Of a DNA stretch of 64,000 nt, positions 35,913 through 43,832 are shown piece after piece. Source of the stretch: Nocardioides glacieisoli. GTDB taxonomy: Bacteria > Actinomycetota > Actinomycetes > Propionibacteriales > Nocardioidaceae. The position numbers were made by a program, and so were the translations under genes. Below the pieces are notes generated by a model that did no database searches, was not told the DNA's origin, and saw only the letters and a list, made by a program, of their open reading frames with translations. Position 1 is the first letter of the stretch, and every line of letters starts with the position of its first letter. The stretch covers positions 1 through 64,000 of the forward strand of contig NZ_SDWS01000015.1 in the NCBI RefSeq assembly GCF_004137245.1, given 5' to 3'.

Positions 35913-37006
35913 GGCCGGTACTCGGTGTTCGGTGCGATGACGGCGCGGCCGTCGATGGCGCCGGCGGCGAGGAGCTCGTACGCCGTCACGGCCTCCTCGA
36001 GCCCGAAGACCCGCACCTCGGCGTGGAGCAGGCCGCGGGACGCGAGGTCGAGCACCTCGACCAGCTCGTGGCGGTTGCCCCAGTAGGTCGACTGGACGCT
36101 GACCTCGTAGGGCGGGGAGAAGAACGACACCGGCAGGGTGCCGCCACCGAGACCGACGAGGGTGAGGTCGCCGAGCTGGCGCACCATCGCGGCGGCCGAG
36201 AGGAGCGTCTCGTCCGATCCCACGAAGTCCAGCACCACGTCGGCACCGATGCCTCCGGTGGCCTCCCGGACGGTCGCGGCGAGTGCGTCGCCGGGGGCGA
36301 GGACGAGGTCGGCACCGCTCCGCTTGGCCAGGTCGCGAGCCGACTCCCGCGGGTCCACGGCGATGATCCGGGCCGCGGTCGTCGCGTGCAGCACCTGGAT
36401 GCCCAGGTGGCCGAGACCGCCGACCCCGATCACGACGGCGGTGGCGCCGGGGCCGAGCTTGCCCCACGAGCGACGCACGGCGTGGTACGGCGTGAGCGCC
36501 GCGTCGGTGAGCGGTGCCGCGTGGACCGGCTCGAGCCCGTCGGGGAGCGGGACGAGGTGGCGGGCGTCGGGGACGAGGAGGAACTCGGCCATCCCGCCGT
36601 CGAGCCCGAGGCCGCCACCGCCTCCGGGTGCGCGGGTGCGCTCGGGGTGGTCGCAGTAGGTCTCCAGGTCCGCCCGGCAGCGCTCGCAGGTGCCGCAGCC
36701 CCACGCGCCGACCACGGCGACCGGCTGGCCCGGCTCGAGGCCGGTGACCCCGTCGCCCAGCGTGTGCACCCAGCCGGCGTTCTCGTGGCCGAGCGTGAAC
36801 GGGGGTGACCAGGGGAGCTGGCCCTCGCCGAACTCGTGCATCAGGTGGAGGTCGGAGTGGCAGGCGCCCGCTCCGCCGACCTGGACCAGGACCTCGCCCG
36901 GGCCGGGCTCGGGACGGTCGACGTCGCGCAGCACGGCAGGCGACTGCCAGTGCTCGAGTCGGAGGGCCTTCATCGTGGCCGTCGTGGCGTTCGTGGGGGA
37001 CTGCAT
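35909..37006 (-). CDS. Zn-dependent alcohol dehydrogenase
   Basis: A 365-residue MDR-family enzyme. It has the catalytic zinc site in GAGACHSDLHLMHEFG and GHENAGWVH, structural zinc cysteines in GCGTCERCRADLETYC, and the Rossmann motif VVIGVGGLGHLGIQVL. It reduces aldehydes or oxidises alcohols with NAD(P). The ATG at 37006 follows GAGGAG at 8 nt and begins just before KALRLEHWQSP, the conserved N-terminus. Forms an operon with the flavodoxin gene. A DosR-like box (37064-37078) and GACGCT hexamer lie upstream, predicting hypoxic induction for NADH disposal. Confidence 0.85.
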   Translation of the reverse strand: MQSPTNATTATMKALRLEHWQSPAVLRDVDRPEPGPGEVLVQVGGAGACHSDLHLMHEFGEGQLPWSPPFTLGHENAGWVHTLGDGVTGLEPGQPVAVVGAWGCGTCERCRADLETYCDHPERTRAPGGGGGLGLDGGMAEFLLVPDARHLVPLPDGLEPVHAAPLTDAALTPYHAVRRSWGKLGPGATAVVIGVGGLGHLGIQVLHATTAARIIAVDPRESARDLAKRSGADLVLAPGDALAATVREATGGIGADVVLDFVGSDETLLSAAAMVRQLGDLTLVGLGGGTLPVSFFSPPYEVSVQSTYWGNRHELVEVLDLASRGLLHAEVRVFGLEEAVTAYELLAAGAIDGRAVIAPNTEYRP

Positions 37007-37063
37007 GGTCGGACTCCTCGGGTCGGTGGCTTCCAGCGTCCCGCCCCGGTGACCCACCGGGGC

Positions 37064-37078
37064 AGTGCCTGAAGTCGC
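37064..37078 (-). promoter_or_regulatory. DosR/DevR-like box for the adh-flavodoxin operon
   Basis: Minus strand reads GCGACTTCAGGCACT, 11 of 13 defined positions of the mycobacterial consensus GGGACTTNNGGCCCT. GACGCT (37040-37035) follows 23 bp downstream, then a short leader with GAGGAG before the ATG at 37006. Confidence 0.65.
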
Positions 37079-37087
37079 GGGTGCCAC

Positions 37088-37101
37088 GGACCTTCGGCCC
37101 T
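37088..37101 (+). promoter_or_regulatory. DosR/DevR-like box for ppk2 (best match in island)
   Basis: GGACCTTCGGCCCT. Thirteen of its bases recur in the gap box at 50932. A 22-bp gap leads to TACCGT (37124-37129) and the ATG of ppk2 is 7 nt beyond, a leaderless arrangement. Confidence 0.8.
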
Positions 37102-37136
37102 CGTGCGGCCGTGTCGTGCTGCCTACCGTCCACCTC

Positions 37137-38081
37137 ATGACCGACACCTCCACGACCGCTCCCGGCCACGCCGAGGAGCTGGACGAGCTGCTCGACCTGG
37201 ACGACGACCTGCGACCGGAGGGCGAGGAGGCCGACGACGTCGCGCGCGTCGACGGCCTCCCGGCCTGGCGGCAGGGCTACCCCTACGACGCCAAGCTCCG
37301 GCGCCAGGAGTACGAGGAGACGAAACGGCTCCTCCAGATCGAGCTGCTGAAGCTCCAGGCCCACGTGAAGGACACCGGACAGAAGCTGGCGCTCGTGTTC
37401 GAGGGACGTGACGCAGCCGGCAAGGGAGGTGCGATCAAGCGCTTCATGGAGCACCTCAACCCCCGCGGGGCTCGCGTGGTGGCGCTCACCGTGCCCACGG
37501 AGCAGGAGAAGTCCCAGTGGTACTTCCAGCGTTACCTCGCCCACCTGCCGAGCGCCGGCGAGATCGTCCTGTTCGACCGCTCCTGGTACAACCGGGCCGG
37601 CGTCGAGCGGGTGATGGGCTACTGCACGTCGATGGAGTACCTCAACTTCATGCGGGAGACGCCGGAGCTGGAGCGCATGCTGGTGCACTCCGACATCCAC
37701 CTGGTCAAGCTCTGGTTCTCGGTGTCGCGGGCCGAGCAGGCCGCCCGGTTCTCCGCTCGGTCCTCCGACCCGGTCCGGCAGTGGAAGCTGTCCCCGACCG
37801 ACCTGGCCAGCCTGGACAAGTGGGAGGCCTACACCGACGCCAAGGAGGCGATGTTCTTCCACACCGACACCGGTGACGCGCCCTGGACGGTCATCAAGTC
37901 CAACGACAAGAAGCGGGCGCGGCTCGAGGCCATGCGGGTCGTGCTCTCCCAGCTCGACTACCCGCAGAAGGACCATGAGCTCGTCGGTGTGCCCGACCCA
38001 CTCATCGTCGGTCCGGCCGCGCGGGTGCACGAGGACGACGAGGACCCGGCGCGGTTCTTCCCGCCGATCAGTCTCCGCTGA
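37137..38081 (+). CDS. ppk2: Polyphosphate kinase 2 (PPK2 family)
   Basis: A 314-residue PPK2. It has Walker A in VFEGRDAAGKGGAIKRF, the lid-region motif FDRSWYNRAGVERVMGYC, and AFWFSVSR-like LWFSVSRAEQ, with an acidic N-terminal 35 residues before the conserved core at YPYDAKLRRQEYE. PPK2 enzymes transfer phosphate between polyphosphate and nucleotides, often making GTP or ATP from stored polyphosphate; the nucleotide used here is not determined. The ATG at 37137 is 7 nt after TACCGT. The DosR-like box directly upstream puts it in the dormancy regulon. The 3' end overlaps the CBS gene by 14 bp. Confidence 0.88.
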   Translation: MTDTSTTAPGHAEELDELLDLDDDLRPEGEEADDVARVDGLPAWRQGYPYDAKLRRQEYEETKRLLQIELLKLQAHVKDTGQKLALVFEGRDAAGKGGAIKRFMEHLNPRGARVVALTVPTEQEKSQWYFQRYLAHLPSAGEIVLFDRSWYNRAGVERVMGYCTSMEYLNFMRETPELERMLVHSDIHLVKLWFSVSRAEQAARFSARSSDPVRQWKLSPTDLASLDKWEAYTDAKEAMFFHTDTGDAPWTVIKSNDKKRARLEAMRVVLSQLDYPQKDHELVGVPDPLIVGPAARVHEDDEDPARFFPPISLR

Positions 38082-38517
38082 CCCGTGGGCTGCTCAGCGC
38101 GGCCAGCACGTCCTTGATGGACAGCATCCCTGCGACGCGGCCGTCCACCAGCACCGGGAGGTGTCGTACGTCGGCGCTGGTCATCGCTCGCGCCGCCTCC
38201 CACGCCGACGCATCTCCGGTCGTGGTGACGACGTCCCCCTGCATGACGTCCCCGACGGACAGGTGGTCGAGGTCGGCACCCAGCGCGACGTGCGCGACGA
38301 CGTCGCGCTCCGCGACGACTCCCACGATGGCTTCGCCGTGCAGGACCACCAGGGCGCCCACACCGTCGCTCGCCAGCGCCGTGGCGGCGTCGCGCACCGA
38401 TGCCGTGTGGTCGATCGACGCCACCGGTCGGCCCATGAGGGCGGCAGCCGAGACGGCTGCGGTCGCCTCCTCGACCTCTCTGCCGGGTGCGGCTCCGGGG
38501 TTCCTCACGGTGTTCAC
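38068..38517 (-). CDS. CBS-domain pair protein
   Basis: A 149-residue protein made of two CBS domains, DHTASVRDAATALASDGVGA with VVAERDVV, and VVTTTGDASAWEAARAM with GMLSIKDVL. Such pairs bind adenine nucleotides and act as energy sensors; similar proteins (Rv2626c) are among the strongest DosR targets in M. tuberculosis. The GTG at 38517 follows GAGGGAGGG at good spacing. The frame is open upstream to 38694 but that stretch is Pro/Arg-rich and crosses the promoter. A DosR-like box lies at 38597-38610. Confidence 0.83.
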   Translation of the reverse strand: MNTVRNPGAAPGREVEEATAAVSAAALMGRPVASIDHTASVRDAATALASDGVGALVVLHGEAIVGVVAERDVVAHVALGADLDHLSVGDVMQGDVVTTTGDASAWEAARAMTSADVRHLPVLVDGRVAGMLSIKDVLAALSSPRVSGD

Positions 38518-38596
38518 GGTGTCCCTCCCTCTGGCGACAGTGCCGGGGTGACGGTGTCGCCACGTCCTTGCTACGCCCACCGTGTGCGTGGTCACG

Positions 38597-38610
38597 AGAG
38601 CCGCAGGTCC
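38597..38610 (-). promoter_or_regulatory. DosR/DevR-like box for the CBS gene
   Basis: Minus strand reads GGACCTGCGGCTCT, 12 of 14 identical to the ppk2 box. TAGCAA (38573-38568) follows 23 bp downstream, then a leader of about 40 nt with a ribosome site. Confidence 0.7.
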
Positions 38611-38664
38611 CGCGCGGGTGGGCCGTGCTGCCCTGCGGGGTGGCCGGGGAGGGGACGACGAGAA

Positions 38665-38678
38665 GGGACCAAGGTCCC
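38665..38678 (+). promoter_or_regulatory. DosR/DevR-like box, distal, for devR
   Basis: GGGACCAAGGTCCC, a perfect GGGACC/GGTCCC palindrome around AA. It lies 46 bp from the devR -10, about two helical turns upstream of the proximal site, which suggests cooperative binding and autoregulation. Confidence 0.65.
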
Positions 38679-38687
38679 GCCCACGGA

Positions 38688-38701
38688 GGACCATCGACCG
38701 A
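38688..38701 (+). promoter_or_regulatory. DosR/DevR-like box, proximal, for devR
   Basis: GGACCATCGACCGA, a weaker match but exactly 22 bp before TAGCGT (38724-38729), with the devR GTG 6 nt later. Confidence 0.5.
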
Positions 38702-38735
38702 GGCAGGTCCCCACGTGCGGACCTAGCGTGGAACC

Positions 38736-39383
38736 GTGAACGACCAGACGACCATCCGCGTGTACCTGCTCGACGACCACGAGGTCGTCCGACGCGGCAT
38801 CAAGGACCTGTTGGAGTCCACGGGCGACATCGAGGTGGTGGGGGAGTCCGGGTCGGCCCGGGAGGCCACGGCCCGCATCCCGGCGCTCCGCCCGCACGTG
38901 GCGATCCTCGACGGCCGGCTCCCCGACGGATCGGGCATCGACGTGTGTCGTGACGTGCGATCGATCGATCCCACGATCAAGGGCCTCATCCTCACGTCCT
39001 ACGACGACGACGAGGCGTTGTTCGCCGCGATCATGGCCGGTGCGTCGGGCTATCTCCTCAAGCAGGTGCGCGGGAACGACCTGGTCGACACCGTGCGCCG
39101 CGTCGCCGGCGGCCAGTCGATGCTCGACCCGGCGTTGACGGCCCAGGTGCTGGACCGCATCCGCAACGGGCCGCCGGCCGACGAGGAGCTGGAGGTCCTG
39201 ACCACCCAGGAGAAGCGCATCCTCGAGCACGTCGGTGAAGGGCTGACCAACCGCGAGATCGCGCGGAGCATGCAGCTGTCGGAGAAGACGGTCAAGAACT
39301 ACGTCTCCGCGGTGCTCACGAAGCTCGGCCTCACGAGCCGCACCCAGGCGGCAGTGTTCGCGGCCAGGCACCCGCAGGGCTAG
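38736..39383 (+). CDS. devR: DevR/DosR-like response regulator
   Basis: A 215-residue NarL/FixJ-family regulator with a constant +5 offset to mycobacterial DevR. Phospho-Asp59 is in VAILDGRLPDG, Thr87 in LILTSY and Lys109 in YLLKQ. The DNA-contact residues in the recognition helix, LSEKTVKNYV, are Lys184 and Asn188 (DevR Lys179 and Asn183). It should bind the DosR-like boxes listed here. The GTG at 38736 comes 6 nt after TAGCGT, so the message is probably leaderless, and two boxes upstream suggest positive autoregulation. Kinase partner is presumably the DevS-like protein. Confidence 0.88.
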   Translation: MNDQTTIRVYLLDDHEVVRRGIKDLLESTGDIEVVGESGSAREATARIPALRPHVAILDGRLPDGSGIDVCRDVRSIDPTIKGLILTSYDDDEALFAAIMAGASGYLLKQVRGNDLVDTVRRVAGGQSMLDPALTAQVLDRIRNGPPADEELEVLTTQEKRILEHVGEGLTNREIARSMQLSEKTVKNYVSAVLTKLGLTSRTQAAVFAARHPQG

Positions 39384-39399
39384 ACGGCCGCCCGGAACA

Positions 39400-39413
39400 G
39401 GTCCAACGGCCCT
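39400..39413 (+). promoter_or_regulatory. DosR/DevR-like box for the 39449 usp gene
   Basis: GGTCCAACGGCCCT, 11 of 14 identical to the ppk2 box. CACGGT (39437-39442) follows 23 bp later and the ATG is 6 nt beyond. Confidence 0.7.
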
Positions 39414-39448
39414 GCCCCGACGCGGTCCCCCCGGGGCACGGTGGAGCC

Positions 39449-40300
39449 ATGACGACCGCTCCCATCCTCCTCGCCTACGACGGATCCGCCGACGCCGATC
39501 GCGCCCTGGAGTGGGCGGCCGAGGAGTCGCGCGGCACCGGCCTGCCGGTGCGCGTGATGACGGTCGAGGACGTGCAGGAGACCCCGATGGTCGTCTCCAT
39601 GCGCCACGGCGTGCCGGTCGCCGTCGCGTCGACCGTGCCGGAGGTCCTCGACCGCGCCCGCACTGCGTTGACAGGGGCGGGGGTGGGCGTCGCCACCTTC
39701 GACCACGCGGTCGGCAGCGTCGTGGGCGAGCTGCTCGAGGCCGCCGCCTCGGCGTCCCTCGTGGTGCTGGGAAGCCGGGGTCACGCCCCGGCGAGCGAGA
39801 TGATCCTCGGCTCCGTCAGCCAGCACGTGGCCCGGCACGCCACCTCGCCGGTGGTCGTCGTACGCGAGCCACGCGACCCGGGTGCCCGGCGCATCGTCGT
39901 GGGTGTCGACGGCTCGCCGGGGAGCCGGGCCGCGCTCGAGCTCGCCTGTCGACGCGCCGAACGCACGGGCGGGACCGTGGTGGCGCTGCACGGCTGGTAC
40001 GTCCACGTCCCGTCGACGGACGTCTGGAGCGCCGTGCCGCGCAGCCTGGCCGACGAGGACGAGCGCCGCCGGTTGCTCTCGGAGAGTGTCGCCGGCGTGA
40101 GGGAGGACCACCCCGACGTCGAGCTGGAGCTGGAGGCGATCGGCACGTCTCCAGCGACGGCGCTGGTCGACGCGTCCGCGAGCGCCTCGCTCGTGGTCGT
40201 GGGAGCACGTGGACGCAGCTTCGTCGGTGGGCTGCTGCTCGGCTCGGTCAGCCAGTCGGTGCTGCGCCACGCGCAGTGCCCGGTCGCGGTGGCCCGTTAG
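39449..40300 (+). CDS. Tandem universal stress protein (two USP domains)
   Basis: A 283-residue protein with two UspA domains. Each keeps the nucleotide loop G-2x-G-9x-G-S: VLGSRGHAPASEMILGS in the first and VGARGRSFVGGLLLGS in the second, so both probably bind ATP. Tandem USPs such as Rv2623 slow growth in M. tuberculosis and are DosR-controlled. The ATG at 39449 is 6 nt after CACGGT, predicting a leaderless message; the box is at 39400. The 3' end touches that of ackA. Confidence 0.85.
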   Translation: MTTAPILLAYDGSADADRALEWAAEESRGTGLPVRVMTVEDVQETPMVVSMRHGVPVAVASTVPEVLDRARTALTGAGVGVATFDHAVGSVVGELLEAAASASLVVLGSRGHAPASEMILGSVSQHVARHATSPVVVVREPRDPGARRIVVGVDGSPGSRAALELACRRAERTGGTVVALHGWYVHVPSTDVWSAVPRSLADEDERRRLLSESVAGVREDHPDVELELEAIGTSPATALVDASASASLVVVGARGRSFVGGLLLGSVSQSVLRHAQCPVAVAR

Positions 40301-41418
40301 CCGACCACGACCTCCACGGCGTCACGCGCGATGACGAGCTCCTCGTCGGTGGGCACGACCAGGGCGACCGGGTGACCGGGACGGCTGATCCGTCCGGCCG
40401 TGCCGGACCCGTGCCGCGCGTTCGCCTCCTCGTCCTCCTCGAGGCCGAAGAGTCCGAGGCGGGACAGCAGCGCACTGCGCAGGTCGGCGTCGTGCTCGCC
40501 GATGCCTCCGGTCAGCACCAGGACGTCGAGTCCACCCAGGGCGACCGCCAGCGCGCCGACCGCCTTCGCCGCACGGTAGGAGAACACGTCGAGCGCCAGC
40601 TGCGCGGTGCGCGACCCCTGACCGGCCTGCTCCCTCAGGAGGCGGCAGTCGTGGCTGCTCCCGGAGAGCCCCAGCAGGCCACTGCGCTCGTTGAGGGCGA
40701 GCACCACCTCGTCGAGGCCCAGGCCGAGCCGACGCCCCACGAAGGCGAGCGCGCCCGGGTCGATGTCGCCGCTGCGGGTGCCCATCACGAGCCCCTCGAG
40801 CGGCGTCAGGCCCATGGTGGTGTCGATCGACGACCCGTCCAGCACAGCGGTGCCGCTGCAGCCGTTGCCGAGGTGGAGCGACACGAGTCGTAGCTCCTCG
40901 AGCGGGCGGCCGAGGAGCTCCGCGGCGCGGCCGGACACGTAGCGGTGGCTGAGGCCGTGGAACCCGTAGCGCCGGACCCCGAGGTCGGACCACTCCTGCG
41001 GCACGGCGTAGCGGTGGGCCACCTCGGGCAGCGTCCGGTGGAACGCCGTGTCGAACACGGCCACGTGCGGCAGGTCGGGCAGGCGTCGGCGCACAGCGCG
41101 GAGTGCCGCCAGGGCCGGCGGCATCTGGAGCGGCGCGAGGTCCACCAACCCGTCCAGGGCCACGACGACGGCGTCGTCCACGGCTACGGGTCCGCAGAAG
41201 ACCATGCCGCCGTGCACCACCCGGTGGCCGACCGCGACCACGTCGTCGAGGTCGTCGCCCCACTCGCCGAGGAGCCGGTCGATCGCGTCCGCCGGGGATC
41301 GGGCGTCCTCGACGAGCGCGGACCTGCGGCGCGCGCCGGAGGCAGGGTCGACGATCGCGGCCTTCAGCGTCGAGCTGCCGCAGTTCACTACCAGGACGGT
41401 CGGTCCGGGCGGCGTCAC
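40297..41418 (-). CDS. ackA: Acetate kinase
   Basis: A 373-residue acetokinase. Motifs are VLVVNCGSSTLKAAI at the N-terminus, VGHRVVHGG, FDTAFHRTLP, YGFHGLSHRYVSGRA, LVSLHLGNGCSG, TRSGDIDPG and VLTGGIGEHDADLR. It makes ATP and acetate from acetyl-phosphate, which the phosphoketolase encoded just upstream supplies. It is slightly shorter than the usual 390-400 residues. The GTG start overlaps the phosphoketolase stop (GTGA), so the two are coupled. Last gene of a four-gene operon led by the GNAT gene. Confidence 0.92.
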   Translation of the reverse strand: MTPPGPTVLVVNCGSSTLKAAIVDPASGARRRSALVEDARSPADAIDRLLGEWGDDLDDVVAVGHRVVHGGMVFCGPVAVDDAVVVALDGLVDLAPLQMPPALAALRAVRRRLPDLPHVAVFDTAFHRTLPEVAHRYAVPQEWSDLGVRRYGFHGLSHRYVSGRAAELLGRPLEELRLVSLHLGNGCSGTAVLDGSSIDTTMGLTPLEGLVMGTRSGDIDPGALAFVGRRLGLGLDEVVLALNERSGLLGLSGSSHDCRLLREQAGQGSRTAQLALDVFSYRAAKAVGALAVALGGLDVLVLTGGIGEHDADLRSALLSRLGLFGLEEDEEANARHGSGTAGRISRPGHPVALVVPTDEELVIARDAVEVVVG

Positions 41419-43832
41419 CCGCCTGCCCCGTCGCGGACCGGCAGCGTCCACTCCCGCACCTCGGGGAGGTCCTCGAGGTGCTCGACCACGTAGGCGTGGT
41501 GGGCCGCCAGCCGCTCCTCGCACCACGCCTTGAGGTCGCTGGCACCGGGCGGCGTCCGGCGTGCGTTGTTGATGGCGTCGATGACGAGGTCGTAGCGCGA
41601 GACGTGGTTGCGCACCACCATGTCGAAAGGCGTGGTCGTCGTGCCCTGCTCGGTGAACCCGCGCGCGTGGAAGCGGTCGGTGTCCGGCCGTCCGTGGACG
41701 AGGTGGTGGACGGCACCCGGGTAGCCGTGGAAGGCGAACACGACGTCGACGGTGTCGGTGAAGAGCTCCTTGAAGGCGGTCTCGTGCATGCCGTGCGGGT
41801 GGTCGCGGTGCCGCGTCAGGGACATCAGGTCGACCACGTTGACCACACGTGTGCGCAGCCGGGGCAGGCGCTCGCGCAGGATCTGGGCAGCCGCGACGAC
41901 CTCCATCGTGACCACGTCGCCGGCGCAGGCGAGCACGATGTCGGGGTCGACGGTGCCGTCGTCGTTGCCCGCCCACTCCCAGACCCCCGCGCCACGCGCG
42001 CAGTGCTCGTCGGCCTCCTCGGCCGTCAGGTACTGCAGCTGGGGCTGCTTGTCGATGACGAGGAGGTTGACGTACGACGTCGAGCGCAGGCAGTGGTCGG
42101 CCACCGACAACAGGCAGTTGGCGTCCGGCGGCAGGTAGACCCGGCCCACGGTGCCGCGCGCGGTGATGACGTTCTGGATCAGTCCGGGGCCCTGGTGGCT
42201 GAAGCCGTTGTGGTCGTTGCGCCACGCGGTGGAGGTCAGCAGGATGTTGAGGCTCGGGACGCGCCTGCGCCACGGCAGCGCATCTGCCTCCTGCAGCCAC
42301 TTCGCGTGCTGGATGGTCTGGGACGCGCTCACCATCGCGAACGCCTCGTAGGTGGCGAACATGCCGTGGCGGCCGGTGAGGGTGTAGCCCTCGAGCCACC
42401 CCTGGCAGTTGTGCTCGGAGAGGACCTCCATGACGCGACCGTCCACGGAGACGTGGTCGTCGGCCTCGGTGACGCGCTCGGCGAAGGCGCGGTCGGACAC
42501 CTCGAGCACGGCGCCGAGACGGTTGCTCGTGGTCTCGTCGGGGGAGAAGAGCCGGAACGTGTGCGGGTTGCGGACGTAGGTCTCGCGCAGCAGCTCGCCG
42601 AGCTGCCGGGTCGACTCGCGCCGCACCGTGGCGGGTGCCGGCACGTCGACGGCGAAGTCGCGGTGGTCGGGCAGGTCGAGCGGCCGCATCCGGCCACCGT
42701 TGGCGTACGGCGTCGCGCTCATCCTCAGGTCTCCGGCGGGGTTGGCCTCCCGGACGAGCGCCGTCGCTCCGTCGGCGTCGAAGAGCTCCTCGGGCCGGTA
42801 GGAACGCATCCACTGCTCCAGCAGGCGCAGGTGGTCGGGGCCCTCCTTGACGCGCGAGAGCGGCACCTGGTGGGCGCGGTGGGTGCCGAGGACCTGGATG
42901 CCGTCTACCACGTCGGGCCCGGTCCAGCCCTTGGGGCTGCGCAGCACGATGAGCGGCCAGCGTGGGCGGCTCCCGTCCCAGTCACCGCCGCGGGCCGAGT
43001 CCTGGATGGCGCGGATGGTGCCCCAGGCCTGGGCGAGAGCGGCAGCGAACCGGAGGTGCATGCCGGGCAGGTCGGCGCCCTCGACCTCGATCACCTCGTA
43101 GCCGTGACCGGCGAAGAGTGAACGCACCTCGGCCGGGTCCTTGCGGGCCAGCACCGTGGGCCCGGCGATCTTGGCGCCGTTGAGGTGCAGGACCGGCAGC
43201 ACCGCTCCGTCGCGGGCGGGGTTGAGGAAGGAGATGCCCTTCCACGACCCCTCGAGGGGTGCCGTCTCGGCCTCCCCGTCGCCGACCACGGCCACGGCGA
43301 GCAGGTCGGGGTTGTCCATCACTGCACCGAAGGCGTGCACGAGCACGTAGCCGAGCTCGCCGCCCTCGTGGATGGATCCGGGCGTCGTGACCGACACGTG
43401 GCTGGGGATCCCGCCCGGGGAGGAGAACTGGCGGAACAACCGGCGCATCCCGTCCTCGTCGCGGGTCACCTGCGGGTAGGTCTCGGTGTAGCTGCCCTCC
43501 AGGTAGCCCGCGGCGACCAGCGCGGGGCCGCCGTGACCGGGCCCGGCGAGGTAGATGGCGTGCTGGCCGGTGTGCCGGATCAGTCGGGACACGTGTGCAT
43601 AGACGAAGGACAGTCCGGGGCTGGTGCCCCAGTGGCCCAGCAGGCGGGGCTTGATGTCCTCGGGGACGAGGGAGCGACGAAGGAGCGGGTTGTCCTTGAG
43701 GTAGATCTGGCCCACGGTGAGGTAGTTGCACGCGCGCCACCAGGCGTCGAGCGCGCGGACCTCGGCCTCGGTGGGCGCGGCGAGCTGCCCGACCAGCTGG
43801 TCGTGTGGGTGGACGGAGGTGGTGGTCGTCAT
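41415..43832 (-). CDS. xfp: Xylulose-5-phosphate/fructose-6-phosphate phosphoketolase
   Basis: An 805-residue TPP enzyme with the family hallmarks LAGPGHGGPALVAAGYLEGS, SSPGGIPSHVSVTTPGSIHE (both given in part as PGHGGPA and GGIPSH), the TPP site GDGEAETAPLEGSW, and NGFSHQGPGLIQNV in the pyrimidine-binding half. It splits xylulose-5-P or fructose-6-P with phosphate into acetyl-phosphate plus glyceraldehyde-3-P or erythrose-4-P. Products feed AckA and GAPDH, both encoded nearby. Length is normal. The ATG at 43832 overlaps the upstream stop (ATGA). Confidence 0.93.
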   Translation of the reverse strand: MTTTTSVHPHDQLVGQLAAPTEAEVRALDAWWRACNYLTVGQIYLKDNPLLRRSLVPEDIKPRLLGHWGTSPGLSFVYAHVSRLIRHTGQHAIYLAGPGHGGPALVAAGYLEGSYTETYPQVTRDEDGMRRLFRQFSSPGGIPSHVSVTTPGSIHEGGELGYVLVHAFGAVMDNPDLLAVAVVGDGEAETAPLEGSWKGISFLNPARDGAVLPVLHLNGAKIAGPTVLARKDPAEVRSLFAGHGYEVIEVEGADLPGMHLRFAAALAQAWGTIRAIQDSARGGDWDGSRPRWPLIVLRSPKGWTGPDVVDGIQVLGTHRAHQVPLSRVKEGPDHLRLLEQWMRSYRPEELFDADGATALVREANPAGDLRMSATPYANGGRMRPLDLPDHRDFAVDVPAPATVRRESTRQLGELLRETYVRNPHTFRLFSPDETTSNRLGAVLEVSDRAFAERVTEADDHVSVDGRVMEVLSEHNCQGWLEGYTLTGRHGMFATYEAFAMVSASQTIQHAKWLQEADALPWRRRVPSLNILLTSTAWRNDHNGFSHQGPGLIQNVITARGTVGRVYLPPDANCLLSVADHCLRSTSYVNLLVIDKQPQLQYLTAEEADEHCARGAGVWEWAGNDDGTVDPDIVLACAGDVVTMEVVAAAQILRERLPRLRTRVVNVVDLMSLTRHRDHPHGMHETAFKELFTDTVDVVFAFHGYPGAVHHLVHGRPDTDRFHARGFTEQGTTTTPFDMVVRNHVSRYDLVIDAINNARRTPPGASDLKAWCEERLAAHHAYVVEHLEDLPEVREWTLPVRDGAGG

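Noticed and set aside
41103..43121. Long plus-strand open frame opposite ackA and xfp
   Set aside because: The opposite strand codes for two full-length, motif-complete enzymes. The plus frame gives a low-complexity shadow.
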